Notes: generated by a model from the letters alone, not told the origin. Positions 43,591 through 52,191 are shown, numbered from the stretch's first letter. The stretch: 64,000 bases of DNA from Mucilaginibacter sp. Bleaf8 (GCF_018390515.1 NZ_JAHBBK010000001.1:868001-932000); one strand, 5' to 3'. Numbers and translations are program-made.

Positions 43591-46439
43591 TAGTTCACTT
43601 TGGATAAACGCCGTACTGCCAGTGCATCTCCTTGTCTTATTTCGACGGAATAAATCCCAAGCGGCATCCCGGAAAGGTCGATATACTCAGAAAAATCGCC
43701 CGGTTGTTTTGTAGCGCTAAGCTGCTTGTACACACGGCCCGAGGTGGAGTCGGATACACGGATATTAACCGTACCGCTCAGATTATTGTTAAATGTTACC
43801 GTAGTTGATTGCAATGCCGGATTAGGATAAACCTTCAGCGTACTATCAATAATACCGTTACGATTAGTTATAAGCTTATTTAAGCTATCGGTTTGCAGAT
43901 TTAAGGAACTAACAGCAACTGAATCACCTGCCTGCGTTAACGAAGGTATCACAAATAGTGGCGTTTCAGTCACCGTAAGTTCCAGCTGGCCATCAGTTAA
44001 CTTAAGCTTTTTAACATCCATGTTATCGCTGCCAATTTTAGGCGTATAAATACTGGCCGAATCTGCACCACCCAAATCAAGCGTATACTTTGCGGTACGG
44101 CCTTTTTCATCGGGCACCAACAGCGCGTAAGCCGGTCTTCCGTTGTATTCATAACAGTCTACAATCGGGTCTGCATTCAACGTCTGTTTATAAACATATC
44201 TGCCTAAAATTTTTTGTGTTTGATAAAGGTAATCGGCAGCGGGCTTACGGGTACGGTCGGGGTTAATTAAACCCGATGAGCCAAACTGTATCGGGCTGGC
44301 AGCATTGTCGTCATAAGCCTGATAAAAGAAAATGCGATCCACACCAACGCGGGCATATAGCAGTGCCGATCGCAATATCCAGTCGGCCTGCGTTTGTAAA
44401 GTTGTTTTATCTCCTATCGGGATAGCTTTGTAAATGCTGCCCTGATTTACATCGTACCCTAATTCAGTTACCCAAACCGGCATATCGCCAACATACTGAT
44501 GTGCGGTTTCCAAAAAATTTTGCGCTACCTGACCAGCCTCAGACACCTCAGGTGCTACGCCACGGGTTGAATATCCGTTCTGTGTAGAATGCGCATCATT
44601 TGAATACAGGTGGTAATTAATTACATCCCAACAAAGGTTTACGCTGCCATCCGGCTTATAACCGCGGTGCTGTATGCACCAGTCAACCATAGCGCGCACA
44701 TAATCGGTATTTGGAGATGCCAGTCCGGCCATAACCACCTTCATATCCGGGTCGGCGTTCTTTACACCTACGCCGGGGCCCATGGTATTCAAATGCCCGT
44801 CGTAAAAAGCAGATAAATTGGCGGCATACTCATAAGCAGTTTGATAGGCCTTGCGGCCCTTCCACCATTTATCGCGCTCATTATCGCACTCTATGTATTG
44901 GATTAGCCCCATGCCTCTTTTCACAACGTTAACGTCATCATGCGTCCAGCGTTGTTTAGGATTAACGCTCACCAAGGTGCTATCAACACCGGTATTAGAA
45001 CCATAGCGCGCAACGTACTGAAAAGCTACCCTGGCCTGCTCCATGTATGATTTTGGATCGGTGAAATCCTTCCCATAACGTACCGGTACGTTTTCCGAAT
45101 CGCGCATATCCTCGGGGTAGGTGACCAGCATCCAGTCGGGTAAGGTTTTTAAATCGGCCAGCACTTCTATGCCTTCAGCTTTACAGCGCTGGTATATAGC
45201 ATCATAATTCCAGCCGCCGCTATGCACCGGACTAAAAGTATAACTGCCCTGCTGTGATTCCAGCTTTTGCCAATCCATGTAATGGCGCACCTGGGTAAAG
45301 GTTTTCATAGCTTTAAGCCGAGACTCATCGATTTGCATAGGGTTTACGCCGTCCTCAAAATCCCACTCAAAGGCATTAACACCAAAGTAATTACTAAATG
45401 GGATATCGCGCTTAACCGGCGAACTTGCCAATACTGGTGCCGGCTGATAAGTACCATAAAGCTCCATTTCGGTTGGGAACTGGTACCAGCAGTTAAGTAC
45501 CAGGAACTTGATATCGGTAAGCGTGCTATCCAGCTTGTATTGTGCTTCGCTGGTAAGGTGCCGGTCGGGATACGGGCCTACCCAGCCATTATACTGATCG
45601 CCTATAAAAGTGGCTACTTTAACTTTTTTACCGCTGTTGGTAATCGCATAGAGGGTAACCGGATAATCGCCCAGCATACCAGCACCATCAAAAAACTTGA
45701 TTTTTGATAGCGTTACTTTTTCGCCTGCATTGATTGGGTAATAAGCCTCATAGTTATTAAAAATCTTACCGTGTGAGGTACGTACCGGCACATCAATTAT
45801 ACCGTCAAACAGGTCCTCCAACGCATCATTATCGCTATTGATCTGGTACCAACGTTTGGTTTCGATAGGTATTTTAACCAGCTTGGCTGTGTCAACAGAT
45901 GCATTCGTAACCAGTGGTACGGATGGCGTAGTTGGCGATGTTGCCGAGCCTTGCCCCGGATAACCGTAAACAAAAACTTTTTGCGGTATATTATTGCTGT
46001 ATTTATGAATAATAATGGCATCTGCATCCATGGGCTGCGGCAGGTTCAGGTCCTGAAACGTCATGTATCCCGGACCGGTAAAGGTGCCTACCAAGGTTTT
46101 TTGCGTACCGTTTTGTATGTATATTTCGGCGGGCTTATCGGTAAACACGCCGGTATAATCGTAAAACGATAAACGGTTAACGGTGCTGTGCTGCTGCAGT
46201 TGCAGCGTAACATCCACGTATTTAAAATTATTTTCCCAAGCCTCGGCAACCAGGCTATCGGTATTATCATTAAGCCATGGTGAATAGTCTTGCCCGGTGT
46301 TTTCGCTTGGTATGGCCGATACGATCTTTATACGCTGCTCCGTTTGTGCAAAGGCAGGCGATGATATAACCATGGCGCACAAAAAGCTCAATATCATACC
46401 ATACACAAATACGTAAGTGTTGTAAAAGTTTTTAAGCAT
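43590..46439 (-). CDS. Large secreted glycoside hydrolase-like protein with type IX tag
   Basis: The 949-residue protein starts with a signal peptide (1 to about 31, ending AFAQ). Residues about 40-345 look like two beta-sandwich, discoidin-like modules. A TIM-barrel domain (about 355-740) has the clan GH-A pattern: acid/base candidate E521 in YIECDNERDKWW and nucleophile candidate E659 in VWVTELGYD, 138 residues apart. A small beta domain (about 775-850) and a C-terminal sorting domain (LKVYPNPALQSTTVTF to the end) follow, so export by type IX secretion is expected. I cannot assign a CAZy family; GH5 or GH39 are nearest in style. The gene is not in a SusC/SusD locus. Confidence 0.85.
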   Translation of the reverse strand: MLKNFYNTYVFVYGMILSFLCAMVISSPAFAQTEQRIKIVSAIPSENTGQDYSPWLNDNTDSLVAEAWENNFKYVDVTLQLQQHSTVNRLSFYDYTGVFTDKPAEIYIQNGTQKTLVGTFTGPGYMTFQDLNLPQPMDADAIIIHKYSNNIPQKVFVYGYPGQGSATSPTTPSVPLVTNASVDTAKLVKIPIETKRWYQINSDNDALEDLFDGIIDVPVRTSHGKIFNNYEAYYPINAGEKVTLSKIKFFDGAGMLGDYPVTLYAITNSGKKVKVATFIGDQYNGWVGPYPDRHLTSEAQYKLDSTLTDIKFLVLNCWYQFPTEMELYGTYQPAPVLASSPVKRDIPFSNYFGVNAFEWDFEDGVNPMQIDESRLKAMKTFTQVRHYMDWQKLESQQGSYTFSPVHSGGWNYDAIYQRCKAEGIEVLADLKTLPDWMLVTYPEDMRDSENVPVRYGKDFTDPKSYMEQARVAFQYVARYGSNTGVDSTLVSVNPKQRWTHDDVNVVKRGMGLIQYIECDNERDKWWKGRKAYQTAYEYAANLSAFYDGHLNTMGPGVGVKNADPDMKVVMAGLASPNTDYVRAMVDWCIQHRGYKPDGSVNLCWDVINYHLYSNDAHSTQNGYSTRGVAPEVSEAGQVAQNFLETAHQYVGDMPVWVTELGYDVNQGSIYKAIPIGDKTTLQTQADWILRSALLYARVGVDRIFFYQAYDDNAASPIQFGSSGLINPDRTRKPAADYLYQTQKILGRYVYKQTLNADPIVDCYEYNGRPAYALLVPDEKGRTAKYTLDLGGADSASIYTPKIGSDNMDVKKLKLTDGQLELTVTETPLFVIPSLTQAGDSVAVSSLNLQTDSLNKLITNRNGIIDSTLKVYPNPALQSTTVTFNNNLSGTVNIRVSDSTSGRVYKQLSATKQPGDFSEYIDLSGMPLGIYSVEIRQGDALAVRRLSKVN

Positions 46440-46598
46440 ATTGCTGTTTTATAGTTCCTGTTGTTGCACTTATCTCAAAACGGCAGCTGCTTTTTCAAAA
46501 GAGGATGTATTACAACTTTTACGCATAATTAAACTTTATGTTACGGCTTACTTATTAAGCAATAAACTTTTTAGCGCACAAAATAAACCTGCCTGCTG

Positions 46599-46606
46599 TA
46601 TGTTTG
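46599..46606 (+). promoter_or_regulatory. -7 box of tspO
   Basis: TATGTTTG is an exact consensus match, 17 nt before the ATG at 46624. It lies inside the longer frame, supporting the shorter start. Confidence 0.55.
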
Positions 46607-46623
46607 TAGTGTTGATAAGAAAT

Positions 46624-47115
46624 ATGGGCGTACATACTCTAATTAAATTCAAGCCGCTGGCGTTACTCATCAGTTTGCTGATCACACTGGGCATAGGCAT
46701 TACGGCATCGCTGGTTACACGGCCACAAATACCGTCATGGTATCCTACCCTGCATAAGCCAAGCTTTAGCCCGCCCAACTGGTTGTTTGCACCGGTATGG
46801 ACTACGATTTACATTTTAATTGCTATTGCAGCCTATATGGTTTGGCAGCGCAGGCAGCAAGCACCCGTATACCATACAACCCGCTGGGTTTACATTGTAC
46901 AACTGGTGCTTAACTTTTCATGGTCGATTGTGTTCTTCGGCATGCATCAGGTTTTAGGCGCTTTGGTTGTGATTGGCTTGTTGTGGCTCAGCATTGTGGC
47001 CAATATTTACTTGTTCGGTAAATTTAGCCGCACGGCTGCATGGCTGCTGGTGCCTTATTTATTATGGGTAAGCTTTGCCTCGATGCTAAATCTGTATATT
47101 TACCTGTTGAATTAA
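46624..47115 (+). CDS. tspO: TspO/MBR family tryptophan-rich sensory protein
   Basis: Five-helix membrane protein binding tetrapyrroles and cholesterol-like ligands in characterised members. From the ATG at 46624 it has 163 residues, the family length. The hallmark block IPSWYPTLHKPSFSPPNWLF (about 36-55) and FAPVWTTIYILIAIAAYMVW follow, with NFSWSIVFFGMHQ near 97 and a C-terminal LLWVSFASMLNLYIYLLN. The frame is open 61 codons further upstream without an ATG; that part contains the promoter. Confidence 0.92.
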   Translation: MGVHTLIKFKPLALLISLLITLGIGITASLVTRPQIPSWYPTLHKPSFSPPNWLFAPVWTTIYILIAIAAYMVWQRRQQAPVYHTTRWVYIVQLVLNFSWSIVFFGMHQVLGALVVIGLLWLSIVANIYLFGKFSRTAAWLLVPYLLWVSFASMLNLYIYLLN

Positions 47116-47148
47116 GCAATAATCTGTCCTTATCTTTTTATAAACGTT

Positions 47149-47691
47149 ATGATTAAAAAAATACTTTTCTTAGTGACTATATGCCTGCTTAGCGCTTTTG
47201 CCTCCTTTGCAGATACCATCAGTATTAACCATTTTGTGATTAAGGAGAATCCGTTTGCCCAGCATGAGGTTGCCATTGTGGCTACCGATACCGCCGGTAC
47301 TATTCAGGAGAGTGTAAACGGCCGCTTCAACTTCACCATCAACGGGTTTGAAAACGAGCTTAGCTTCCAGAACGGTACGGCATTTTACCGGCATAAGGTT
47401 GATAAATCAGCCTTTATGTACATAAAGCACAAAAACGAAAGCGGCACGCACTCCATGCTCTACTACATTTATAAACACGGCGAAAAACTAAGTCCCTGGA
47501 AAATAAGCGTGATTTGGCTCGTAGCCATCCCACTTATTTTGGTATTTATTGCCTACCTGTTTAAGCGTTTTATTGTAATTGCAGCCATTGTGCTTATTCT
47601 GTTCCTATACTTTAACCACCACAATGGCTTAAGCATTCCTACCTTCTTTGAAAGTATTTTTGATGGATTGAAGGGAGCCGTTGGCTGGTGA
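47149..47691 (+). CDS. Hypothetical secreted/membrane protein
   Basis: The 180-residue protein has a signal peptide (1 to about 21, ending SFAD), an extracytoplasmic beta-rich part (22-120, with FNFTINGFENELSFQNGTAF), and one or two C-terminal membrane helices (about 123-160). I recognise no family. It begins 33 bp after tspO in the same direction and may share its transcript. No function is proposed. Confidence 0.7.
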   Translation: MIKKILFLVTICLLSAFASFADTISINHFVIKENPFAQHEVAIVATDTAGTIQESVNGRFNFTINGFENELSFQNGTAFYRHKVDKSAFMYIKHKNESGTHSMLYYIYKHGEKLSPWKISVIWLVAIPLILVFIAYLFKRFIVIAAIVLILFLYFNHHNGLSIPTFFESIFDGLKGAVGW

Positions 47692-47729
47692 GTATCTGAG
47701 GGATTCCGCTCATTGCTGTGGATAGCTAC

Positions 47730-47753
47730 TTACTTTTTCTTGATTAAAAGTAA
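47730..47753. repeat. Candidate dispersed palindromic repeat
   Basis: TTACTTTT (47730-47737) pairs with AAAAGTAA (47746-47753) around TCTTGATT. From memory, similar TTTTTCTTGATnAAAAGTAACCAAA units occur many times in Sphingobacteriaceae intergenic regions. Only one copy was noticed here. Confidence 0.4.
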
Positions 47754-47905
47754 CCAAAGGCTTTTATGTTGGCTGAGATTGCAGAAGCCAGGCTTTTTAT
47801 TTATGCTATGACAAAAGAGATCCCCTGCGGCATTGAGAATAAGTTTGTATTATTAAAAGGAGTTAGAAAGCTTACATTCGAGCAACTTGATCTCTCACTC
47901 AAAAC

Positions 47906-48397
47906 CTATTTCAACTCCCCTAATAACCCTTCCAAATCCAACCTGCGGGTATACATTGTGAAATCTCCGCTTTCATCTGTTGGCCAGTCGGTTCTTGGGC
48001 GGTCCCAGTAAAGTTCTACGCCGTTACGGTCAGGGTCGTCCAGATAAATAGCCTCCGATACGCCGTGGTCTGAAGCGCCGGTGATATGCGGGTACTGAGC
48101 GTCTACCAAACGTTTAAATATGGCAGCCAGGTCTTTACGCTCCGGATATAAAATTGCAGTATGATATAAGCCAGGTGCACGCTCAGGTGCCGGGGCCGAA
48201 CCTTTGCTGTGCCAGGTATTTAAGCCAATGTGATGATGGTAACCACCTGCCGATATAAATGCAGCCTGATCGCCATACTTCATCATCAGTTCAAAGCCTA
48301 ATAAGCCGCAATAAAAGTCGAGCGATTGTTGCAAGTCACTTACCTTAAGGTGCACATGCCCTATGCGGGTCTGCGCGGGTATCTGGTAGTCAGCCAT
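47906..48397 (-). CDS. VOC-superfamily (glyoxalase/dioxygenase-like) protein
   Basis: Metal-binding vicinal-oxygen-chelate fold with one visible module pair. From the ATG at 48397 it has 163 residues: IGHVHLKVSDLQQSLDFYCG at the N-terminus (metal His), AAFISAGGYHHHIGLNTW near 45-62, LYHTAILYPERKDLA near 75-90, and a C-terminal metal-ligand block AIYLDDPDRNGVELYWDRP. It resembles catechol-2,3-dioxygenase-like proteins of Bacteroidota; substrate unknown. The in-frame ATG at 48436 is upstream of a -7 box, so the shorter start is preferred. Confidence 0.88.
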   Translation of the reverse strand: MADYQIPAQTRIGHVHLKVSDLQQSLDFYCGLLGFELMMKYGDQAAFISAGGYHHHIGLNTWHSKGSAPAPERAPGLYHTAILYPERKDLAAIFKRLVDAQYPHITGASDHGVSEAIYLDDPDRNGVELYWDRPRTDWPTDESGDFTMYTRRLDLEGLLGELK

Positions 48398-48418
48398 ATC
48401 AATTATATGTTTAAACAC

Positions 48419-48426
48419 CAAATTTA
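48419..48426 (-). promoter_or_regulatory. -7 box of VOC gene
   Basis: On the minus strand this reads TAAATTTG, an exact consensus match, 21 nt before the ATG at 48397. Confidence 0.5.
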
Positions 48427-48440
48427 ACAGAAACATCTAT

Positions 48441-48448
48441 TACCTTTG
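48441..48448 (+). promoter_or_regulatory. -7 box of engB, leaderless
   Basis: TACCTTTG ends 4 nt before the ATG at 48453. Transcription would begin at the start codon or inside it. Confidence 0.55.
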
Positions 48449-48452
48449 CAGT

Positions 48453-49055
48453 ATGATTGTAAAATCTGCTGAATTTATTTGTAGTAATACCCAAATATCA
48501 AAACTACCGCCACCCGAGAAGCCGGAGTACGCTTTTATTGGCCGTTCAAACGTGGGCAAATCTTCACTGATCAATATGTTGGTGAATAAAAAAGGCTTGG
48601 CTAAAACGTCGCAAACACCCGGTAAAACACAATTAATTAATCATTTTTTAATTAATGACGATTGGTACCTGGTGGATTTGCCCGGTTACGGTTACGCCCG
48701 TATTTCCAAAAGTAAAAAAGAAGACTGGGATAAATTTATCCGTACTTACCTGGATAAGCGCGAAAGCCTGCAATGCGTACTGGTTTTAGTTGACAGCCGG
48801 CTGGAACCACAAAAAATTGACCTTGATTTTTGCAATTGGCTTGGCGAAAAGGGTTTGCCGTTTGTATTGGTATTTACTAAAGCCGATAAGCAATCGGGAC
48901 TTAAAACAGATCAGAACATTGCTAAATTCAAAAAAGCCTTATTAGCCTGGTTTGAGGAAGTACCACAATGCTTTGTTACATCATCCGATAATAAACTGGG
49001 CCGTGATGAAGTGTTGGGTTTTATTGATAGCGTGAACAAGAACTTTGTTAAATAA
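48453..49055 (+). CDS. engB: Ribosome-biogenesis GTPase EngB (YihA/YsxC)
   Basis: Essential GTPase for large-subunit assembly. Length is 200 residues. G motifs: IGRSNVGKSSLINMLVN (G1, near 30), KTSQTPGKTQLINHF (G2), LVDLPGYGYARISKSKK (G3) and VLVFTKADKQS (G4). The ATG at 48453 gives the family start MIVKSAEFICSN. It is followed after 4 bp by the UbiA gene. Confidence 0.95.
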   Translation: MIVKSAEFICSNTQISKLPPPEKPEYAFIGRSNVGKSSLINMLVNKKGLAKTSQTPGKTQLINHFLINDDWYLVDLPGYGYARISKSKKEDWDKFIRTYLDKRESLQCVLVLVDSRLEPQKIDLDFCNWLGEKGLPFVLVFTKADKQSGLKTDQNIAKFKKALLAWFEEVPQCFVTSSDNKLGRDEVLGFIDSVNKNFVK

Positions 49056-49059
49056 TTAA

Positions 49060-49914
49060 ATGAAAAAATACTTTTCGTTAGTTACTTTTTCGCACACCAT
49101 TTTTGCTATGCCGTTTGCTATTATCGGCTTCTTTTTAGCCATAACTACCACCGAGCATACCTTTGAATGGCCTAAACTGGTGATGATGCTGCTTTGTATG
49201 GTGTTTGCCCGTAACTCCGCCATGGCCTTTAACCGCTACCTGGACCGTGATATTGATGCACTAAATCCACGCACTAAGGTACGCGATATACCCGCTGGGC
49301 GTATATCGGCCAACGCAGCGCTTACTTTTACTATTATCAATTGCCTGCTGTTTGTAGTAACCACCTGGTTCATCAATGTGCTATGCTTTTACTTGGCGCC
49401 GGTAGCTTTGCTGGTAGTTTTGGGTTATAGCGCTACCAAAAGGTTTACATTTTTATGCCATATGGTATTAGGTTTAGGTTTATCGCTAGCTCCTATTGGT
49501 GCTTATTTAGTAGTAACCGGCGAATTTGCCAAGCTGCCCGTATTTTTCTCCTTATCGGTTTTATGCTGGGTGAGCGGGTTTGATATTATTTATGCCTTGC
49601 AGGACGAAGATTTTGACCGCGAACAGAAATTACACTCCATACCCAGCCGCATGGGCAAAGTAAACGCACTTAACCTATCCAGCTTTTTGCACGTTTTATC
49701 GGCTGTGTTTATCATTATACCAGCAATTATTACTCCTGTTGGCATCCCGTATTATATTGGCATTGCCGTGTTTTGCACCATGCTCATCTACCAGCACCGT
49801 TTGGTGAAACCCAACGATTTAAGCCGGGTGAACTTTGCCTTTATGACCACTAACGGCATTGCCAGTGTAGTGTTTGCCGTACTATTTCTGCTGGACAGGA
49901 TTTGGATCAGGTAA
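49060..49914 (+). CDS. UbiA-family polyprenyltransferase (MqnP-like)
   Basis: Membrane prenyltransferase of 284 residues with about eight to nine helices. The first Asp-rich motif is NRYLDRDIDALNPRTKVRD near 53-71, the second DEDFDREQKLHSIPSRMG near 183-200. In Bacteroidota without ubiquinone this subgroup is thought to act in futalosine-pathway menaquinone synthesis (MqnP); that reading is inference, since no mqn genes are in the window. It directly follows engB. Confidence 0.88.
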   Translation: MKKYFSLVTFSHTIFAMPFAIIGFFLAITTTEHTFEWPKLVMMLLCMVFARNSAMAFNRYLDRDIDALNPRTKVRDIPAGRISANAALTFTIINCLLFVVTTWFINVLCFYLAPVALLVVLGYSATKRFTFLCHMVLGLGLSLAPIGAYLVVTGEFAKLPVFFSLSVLCWVSGFDIIYALQDEDFDREQKLHSIPSRMGKVNALNLSSFLHVLSAVFIIIPAIITPVGIPYYIGIAVFCTMLIYQHRLVKPNDLSRVNFAFMTTNGIASVVFAVLFLLDRIWIR

Positions 49915-49983
49915 TAGCTTAATACCCTTTAAACCCTTCTTTAAGCGTAATTACATCTGAATTTCAATTTACGCAAATTCATT

Positions 49984-50044
49984 TGGTTTATCATTTGCAC
50001 ATACGCACATTTGCATAGCTGCATTATTTGCAAATGATAAACCA
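49984..50044. promoter_or_regulatory. Long hairpin ending on the M3 peptidase start codon
   Basis: Arms 49984-49999 and 50029-50044 are perfectly complementary over 16 bp, and the right arm ends on the A of the ATG. The loop is 29 nt. The heptamer ATTTGCA occurs three times, starting at 49993, 50009 and 50026, a 16-17-bp spacing. The RNA could hide the start codon, or the DNA could be a protein-binding region; both are inference. Confidence 0.7.
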
Positions 50045-51744
50045 TGATAAAAGAAAAAGACCGTAAATACATTCCGACCGAGCTGGAAATAAAATGGGAA
50101 AACCTGGAGCCTCTTTACCAGGAACTACAAAACCGCCCGATTAGTTCTGTAGCCGAACTTGAGCAATGGCTGCGCGACCGCAGCGAGCTGGAAGCCGCCC
50201 TGGAAGAGGATTTTGCCTGGCGCTACATCCGCATGACCTGCGATACCGCGAATGAAGAACTGCTGCAAAAGTTCCAGTACTTCGCTACCGAAATTGAGCC
50301 CAAAATAGCCCCTTACAACAACGAACTTAACAAAAAGCTGGTAAGCAGCGAATATGTTGACCAAATGGATAAGGACAAGTATTTTGTGTACCTGCGCAGC
50401 GTTAAAAAGTCGCTGGAGCTTTTCCGTGAAGAAAACATCCCTATCCAGACCGAGATACAGGTAGAGCAGCAAAAGTACCAGTCGATTACCGGAGCAATGT
50501 CTGTACACATCAGCGATAAAGAATTTACTTTAGAGCAAGCTGCCGCCATTTTAAAAGATACCGACCGCAGCAAACGCCAGGAAGCCTGGGAAAAGATAAC
50601 CGGTCGGCGCCTGCAAGATAAAAAGCAACTCGATGAGCTGTTTGACCTGCTGATGGTATTGCGCCACAAAGTAGCACTGAACGCTAAATTTGAAAACTTC
50701 AGAGATTATATGTTCCAGGCGCTGGGCCGGTTTGATTATACGCCGCAGGATTGCTATAATTTCCACGAAGCTATTGAAACCGAGGTAGTGCCCATCCTGC
50801 GTGAGCAAGCTGAGAAACGCCGTGAAGCTTTAGCTTTGGATGCACTAAAGCCTTGGGATATGGATGTGGATATTACCGGCAAACCAGCATTAAAGCCTTT
50901 TCAGAATGGTGACGATCTGATTGATAAATCAATCCAGTGCTTTCACAAAATAAGCCCCTACTTAGGCGAGCGGTTGGAAATAATGAAAGCCAATGGCTTG
51001 TTTGATGTGGAAAGCCGTAAAGGTAAAGCCCCCGGTGGCTACAACTATCCGTTAGCCGAAACCGGCGCACCGTTCATTTTCATGAACTCGGCCAATACAT
51101 TCCGCGACCTGACCACTATGGTACATGAAGGCGGCCACGCCGTGCATACCTTCCTGACTGCCGATTTGGAGCTTAACGATTTTAAACACTGCCCAAGCGA
51201 AGTGGCCGAGTTGGCATCCATGTCGATGGAACTGATATCGATGGATAACTGGGATGTATATTTTACCGACCCGGAAGAATTAAAACGCGCCAAACGCGAT
51301 CAGTTGATCGACGTACTGAAAACCCTGCCCTGGGTAGCGGTGGTAGACCAGTTTCAGCACTGGCTTTACACCAACCCCGACCATACCGATGCCCAGCGTA
51401 CCGACGCCTGGAAGCAGATTTATGAACGCTTTGGCGCAGGCTTTATTGACTGGAACGGCCTGGAAGAAGCAGAAGTAAACCTATGGCAGAAACAGCTCCA
51501 TATCTTCGAGGTGCCATTCTATTATATTGAGTACGGCATGGCTCAGCTGGGCGCGATAGCAGTATGGAAAAATTACAAGGAGAACCCGGAGAAAGGCATA
51601 CAACAATACCTGGATGCACTGAAACTGGGCTACACCAAAACCATTAAGGAAATTTACGAAACCGCCGGAATCCAGTTCGATTTCAGCGCCAGCTATGTTA
51701 AAGAACTGGCCGAATTTGTAAAGAGCGAGATGGATAAGTTGTAA
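50044..51744 (+). CDS. M3-family oligoendopeptidase
   Basis: Zinc metallopeptidase (PepF/M3 type) of 566 residues that cleaves short peptides in the cytoplasm; no signal peptide is seen. The catalytic motif HExxH is in TTMVHEGGHAVHTF near 362, with the third ligand Glu in the following helix (CPSEVAELASMSMELIS). The N-terminal 200 residues are helical, as in the family. The gene stands alone; its start codon is the last element of the hairpin at 49984-50044. Confidence 0.93.
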   Translation: MIKEKDRKYIPTELEIKWENLEPLYQELQNRPISSVAELEQWLRDRSELEAALEEDFAWRYIRMTCDTANEELLQKFQYFATEIEPKIAPYNNELNKKLVSSEYVDQMDKDKYFVYLRSVKKSLELFREENIPIQTEIQVEQQKYQSITGAMSVHISDKEFTLEQAAAILKDTDRSKRQEAWEKITGRRLQDKKQLDELFDLLMVLRHKVALNAKFENFRDYMFQALGRFDYTPQDCYNFHEAIETEVVPILREQAEKRREALALDALKPWDMDVDITGKPALKPFQNGDDLIDKSIQCFHKISPYLGERLEIMKANGLFDVESRKGKAPGGYNYPLAETGAPFIFMNSANTFRDLTTMVHEGGHAVHTFLTADLELNDFKHCPSEVAELASMSMELISMDNWDVYFTDPEELKRAKRDQLIDVLKTLPWVAVVDQFQHWLYTNPDHTDAQRTDAWKQIYERFGAGFIDWNGLEEAEVNLWQKQLHIFEVPFYYIEYGMAQLGAIAVWKNYKENPEKGIQQYLDALKLGYTKTIKEIYETAGIQFDFSASYVKELAEFVKSEMDKL

Positions 51745-51756
51745 GTAAGTAGTCGA

Positions 51757-51798
51757 TTAAATCAATATGTTGTGGTATACCACAACATATTGATTTAA
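51757..51798. repeat. Perfect 42-bp palindrome
   Basis: Positions 51757-51777 and 51778-51798 are exact reverse complements with no loop. The element lies between the M3 stop and the end of the convergent accessory gene, 3 bp from the latter's stop. It can form a cruciform or act as a two-way terminator, although its flanks are only moderately T-rich. Confidence 0.85.
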
Positions 51799-51801
51799 AT
51801 T

Positions 51802-52191
51802 TTAAAAAGGTAGATCTTCATCATCAGGCGCAGATGACGTTTCACCAATAACTTTATCAGAGTTTAACTCATCAAAAAATCCATCTATAGTTTCATCTAC
51901 CTTGTAATAAGAACGCCTAACCATTGAATATAATTCGTTTGCTAAAACAAACTCGTGATCGTCAGATTCAACATTCAATGTATCTATCCTATCTCCAGAA
52001 GCATTGTAAATGCTTATAAATACAGCTGGATTATTATTGTAATCTCCATCATACTTGCTCACAGTCACTATTCCTGATGATAGTTGAAGCTGAAACTGTC
52101 CTTGAGTGCTAGATTTCTGCCAAATGGCAGCTTTCGATTTCGTCTTCTCAAAGAGCTTTTTTATCAAACCTATATATTTTTCACTAAGCAT
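51802..52191 (-). CDS. Accessory protein ending in an SSB-like acidic tip
   Basis: The 129-residue cytosolic protein starts with a charged helix (YIGLIKKLFEKTKSKAAIW), has a beta-rich centre (FQLQLSSGIVTVSKYDGDYN, AVFISIYNASGDRIDTL), then a helix (ANELYSMVRRSYYKVDETID) and a flexible tail ending PDDEDLPF. That tail closely matches the C-terminal tip of single-stranded DNA-binding proteins (DDDIPF in E. coli; D-rich LPF ends in Bacteroidota as I recall). No OB-fold is seen, so it is not SSB. The gene is AT-rich and overlaps the membrane-protein gene upstream by 8 bp. No family recognised. Confidence 0.75.
   Translation of the reverse strand: MLSEKYIGLIKKLFEKTKSKAAIWQKSSTQGQFQLQLSSGIVTVSKYDGDYNNNPAVFISIYNASGDRIDTLNVESDDHEFVLANELYSMVRRSYYKVDETIDGFFDELNSDKVIGETSSAPDDEDLPF

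Noticed and set aside
45267..45707. 146-codon plus-strand frame inside the large glycosidase
   Set aside because: Shadow of the minus-strand coding sequence; no domain or start context.
47766..48011. 81-codon plus-strand frame before and over the VOC gene
   Set aside because: Its second half is antisense to the conserved VOC C-terminus and the first half lies in a probable repeat remnant.
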